NCBI GenBank assembly: GCA_050291365.1
Contig: JBNKJS010000003.1
Location: forward strand, 112,713-176,712
DNA length: 64,000 nt
Direction of reading: 5' to 3'
Origin: JAAGZL01 sp050291365
GTDB lineage: Bacteria > Pseudomonadota > Gammaproteobacteria > Chromatiales > Chromatiaceae
Shown: piece after piece, positions 62,132 to 64,000 of the stretch
Layout of the letters: the number at the start of each line of letters is the position of its first letter
Position numbering within the stretch: position 1 is the stretch's first letter
Notes under the pieces: generated by a model
Told to the model about the DNA's origin: nothing
Database searches by the model: none
The model's input: the letters and a program-made list of their open reading frames with translations, nothing else
Position numbers and translations under genes: made by a program

Positions 62132-63385
62132 ATGCCCATGTCACAAGATTTTACCAACAGGCTGCTCCCACGCCTGGATGAAATAGCTGAGCACTTTGGG
62201 ACACCGTTTCATATTTATGATGAGGCGGGTATAAGAGAGACTGGCAATCATCTGAATGAGGTATTTTCCGGGATTGACGGATTTCGTGAGTACTACGCGG
62301 TAAAGGCCCTGCCTAACCCAGGCATCCTCAACATTATGCAGTCACTGGGATTCGGATACGACTGTAGCTCCATCGCTGAGCTGCAACTCAGTCGCGCGGC
62401 TGGTGGCCATGGCGAAGACATAATGTTCACCTCCAACAACACCAGTCAGGAGGAGTTTAACTGGGCCGATGCCGACGGTGGCAGCATCCTTAATCTAGAT
62501 GACATATCGCTGCTGCAGAAACTACCGCATAAGCCTGACCTAATCTGCTTCCGTTACAATCCTGGCGAGCGCAGAACAGGAAACCATATTATCGGTCATC
62601 CAGAAGAGGCAAAGTACGGTGTCACCTATGATCAGATCCTGGATGCCTATCGTCAGGCCCAGGAGATGGGAATCGAGCGCTTTGGTCTGCATACCATGCT
62701 GGCATCTAACGAGCTGAACTACACCTACATGGTGGAGACATCGGATATGCTGCTGGAGATGGTTGAGTTCATTTCCAATGAGCTGGATATCACCTTCGAA
62801 TTTATCAATATTGGCGGTGGCCTGGGTATCCCCTATCGCCCAGATGATAAGCCCTTGGATATCGATGCCATGGCCCGCGAGATTACCGAACATTTTGTTC
62901 AGTTTAAACAACGCAACGGCTATGCCCCGAAACTGTTTGTGGAGAGCGGCCGCTACATCACCGGCCCCCACGGCGCCCTGGTAACCCGTGCCATTAACCG
63001 CAAAGAGATCTACCGTACCTACGTCGGAGTGGATGCCTGTATGTCATCCCTGATGCGTCCTGGCCTGTACGATGCCTACCACCATATCACTGTGCCTGGA
63101 AAGAACGGCAATGAAGAGGTGGTGGACGTAGCCGGTTCTCTGTGCGAGAACAATGACAAGTTTGCCGTGCAACGCTCAATTCCTAAGGTGGAAGATGGTG
63201 ATCTGCTGGTGATCCATGATACCGGCGCCCATGGTCACGCCATGGGATTTAACTACAACGGCCGACTCAGGCCACAGGAGCTAATGCTACGTGAGGATGG
63301 ATCTGTTGAATTGATTCGTCGCGCTGAGACCCTGGATGATCACTTCGCCACTTTGAAATTCGAAGAGAAAATACTGGATAGATAA
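62132..63385 (+). CDS. lysA: Diaminopimelate decarboxylase
   Basis: 417 residues of fold-type III PLP decarboxylase. The PLP lysine is in YYAVKALPNPGILN. FGLHTMLAS, NIGGGLGIPYRP (phosphate binding), ESGRYITGPHG, the catalytic Cys region SLCENNDKFA and the Tyr in MGFNYNGRLRPQE follow in order. It converts meso-diaminopimelate to lysine. Downstream placement after dapL makes the pair a lysine end-pathway unit. A carboxynorspermidine decarboxylase is an alternative for this fold, but the dapL neighbour and the ESGRY form favour LysA. Confidence 0.9.
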   Translation: MPMSQDFTNRLLPRLDEIAEHFGTPFHIYDEAGIRETGNHLNEVFSGIDGFREYYAVKALPNPGILNIMQSLGFGYDCSSIAELQLSRAAGGHGEDIMFTSNNTSQEEFNWADADGGSILNLDDISLLQKLPHKPDLICFRYNPGERRTGNHIIGHPEEAKYGVTYDQILDAYRQAQEMGIERFGLHTMLASNELNYTYMVETSDMLLEMVEFISNELDITFEFINIGGGLGIPYRPDDKPLDIDAMAREITEHFVQFKQRNGYAPKLFVESGRYITGPHGALVTRAINRKEIYRTYVGVDACMSSLMRPGLYDAYHHITVPGKNGNEEVVDVAGSLCENNDKFAVQRSIPKVEDGDLLVIHDTGAHGHAMGFNYNGRLRPQELMLREDGSVELIRRAETLDDHFATLKFEEKILDR

Positions 63386-63484
63386 CTCAATATCTCACAG
63401 ACGAAAACAAAGGTATCTGGCTAACTATTTGATCACCAGTCAATTAGTTATGTAGTGAGGTGACATTAAGGATTATTAGCGTTT

Positions 63485-63501
63485 ATTCGCGTTCATTTGC
63501 G
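63485..63501 (+). repeat. Copy B of a short dispersed intergenic repeat
   Basis: ATTCGCGTTCATTTGCG matches the copy at 2406-2422 at 15 of 17 bases. It lies between lysA and the next gene. Confidence 0.35.
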
Positions 63502-63541
63502 AACCGCTTTTTTCATAGATGACTAGGATGTACAGATCAGG

Positions 63542-63847
63542 TCATGCAAACATATCCACTCCCAGCATATGGCTGATCTGCTCCCGTTCCGCATCCACGG
63601 CCTGAGACTGGTAGGCCTGAACCGCCTGCCGGGCGCGTGTGGTCAAACCAGCAGTATCGTCGTCCAGAGACAGGGTTGCCGCCCTGTTACCTAGCCTATT
63701 ACGCTGATCATCATCCAGAGTTGATGGGGTGCTACCGCGCTCCACACGCGACTCTTCCCGCAGCCTGCTTATCTCCTGCGGAAAGGCCAGTGCGCGCTGT
63801 TGCTGCGCATTTACCAGTGGAATCAAGGCACTACCGATAGTGGTCAC
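63542..63847 (-). CDS. Small hypothetical protein
   Basis: 101 residues, hydrophilic, with no signal peptide or membrane segment. It is rich in Arg, Asp and Gln. The C-terminal helix (RQAVQAYQSQAVDAEREQIS followed by HMLGVDMFA) resembles the ends of a set of small proteins and of SprA-related proteins that close with an LGVD-aromatic-Ala motif. That likeness is from memory and weak. The upstream region (63848-63900) is short and leads directly to the heptamer array. Confidence 0.6.
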   Translation of the reverse strand: MTTIGSALIPLVNAQQQRALAFPQEISRLREESRVERGSTPSTLDDDQRNRLGNRAATLSLDDDTAGLTTRARQAVQAYQSQAVDAEREQISHMLGVDMFA

Positions 63848-63900
63848 GGAATTACCTGCAATTTAGTGATAGTCCATTACTAAGCATAGACTAAAAAACA

Positions 63901-64000
63901 GGGCCAAGGGCCAAGGGCCAAGGGCCAAGGGCCAAGGGCCAAGGGCCAAGGGCCAAGGGCCAAGGGCCAAGGGCCAAGGGCCAAGGGCCAAGGGCCAAGG
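63901..64000. repeat. GGGCCAA heptamer tandem array, continues past the window
   Basis: The unit GGGCCAA repeats without interruption or variation for all 100 bases to the window end (14.3 copies). The left border is sharp at 63900/63901 after AAAAAACA. There are no spacers, so it is not a CRISPR. The period of 7 shifts the reading frame with each copy. Total length cannot be seen. Confidence 0.97.

Noticed and set aside
63901..64000. CRISPR array
   Set aside because: The heptamer repeats directly with no spacers and the unit is far too short.

Overview
The window is an ordinary-looking chromosomal segment of a Gram-negative gammaproteobacterium. The evidence is the complete lipid A / outer-membrane assembly block (lpxD-fabZ-lpxA-lpxB, bamA, skp, rseP), the uvrY-uvrC-pgsA-glyW-cysT-leuZ order known from E. 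coli, and the rpsB-tsf-pyrH-frr-uppS-cdsA-dxr-rseP-bamA order known from Pseudomonas-type genomes. An octaheme cytochrome of the tetrathionate reductase family, a PPK2 kinase, an AddAB-like recombination nuclease instead of RecBCD, a split B12-dependent ribonucleotide reductase and a family 5 uracil-DNA glycosylase fit an environmental, possibly sulfur-metabolising lineage. That lineage assignment is inference. I see no phage, transposase, CRISPR array or rRNA.

Layout. 1-2.4 kb: the tail of uppP (seen only by reading the edge in frame), cysZ, then an AT-rich pair encoding a small coiled-coil protein and a family 4 glycosyltransferase. 2.4-6.1 kb: a b-type cytochrome and membrane-anchored octaheme cytochrome pair, then a porin with a textbook terminator. 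6.2-9.0 kb: an aminotransferase, dksA and gluQ. 9.0-15.1 kb: AddA/AddB-like helicase-nuclease. 15.2-24.5 kb: a Cache-type chemoreceptor, a glycerophosphodiesterase/G3P dehydrogenase pair, an unusual REC-TPR regulator with a soluble histidine kinase, a beta-CASP metallo-hydrolase, PPK2 and dodecin. 24.5-28.9 kb: three tRNA genes, pgsA, uvrC, a uracil-DNA glycosylase and uvrY. 28.9-32.3 kb: a long regulatory region with NrdR-like boxes, then nrdJa-nrdJb. 32.5-36.3 kb: three hotdog-type or hotdog-like proteins, an unrecognised protein, and a cyclic-nucleotide-binding/rhodanese protein.

36.3-56.9 kb is one long minus-strand run, transcribed rpsB, tsf, pyrH, frr, uppS, cdsA, dxr, rseP, bamA, skp, lpxD, fabZ, lpxA, lpxB, rnhB, dnaE, accA, tilS. 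It joins translation factors, isoprenoid and phospholipid precursors, outer-membrane assembly, lipid A and fatty-acid synthesis, and replication. Many genes overlap or abut, and several appear to start at TTG or GTG. Divergent from rpsB are map-glnD, followed by an LL-diaminopimelate aminotransferase and a diaminopimelate decarboxylase for lysine synthesis. The window ends in a small hypothetical gene and a perfect GGGCCAA heptamer tandem array that runs off the edge.

The items most worth a second look are the NrdR-box/promoter layout ahead of nrdJa, a tandem 18-bp repeat with CsrA-like GGA motifs in the uvrY leader, a conserved-looking small frame without a standard start at about 19.0 kb, the REC-TPR/soluble kinase pair, the 72-residue Lys/Ala/Glu tail on ribosomal protein S2, the non-AUG start series in the lipid A genes, and the heptamer array. 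I did not find a convincing wholly new system.
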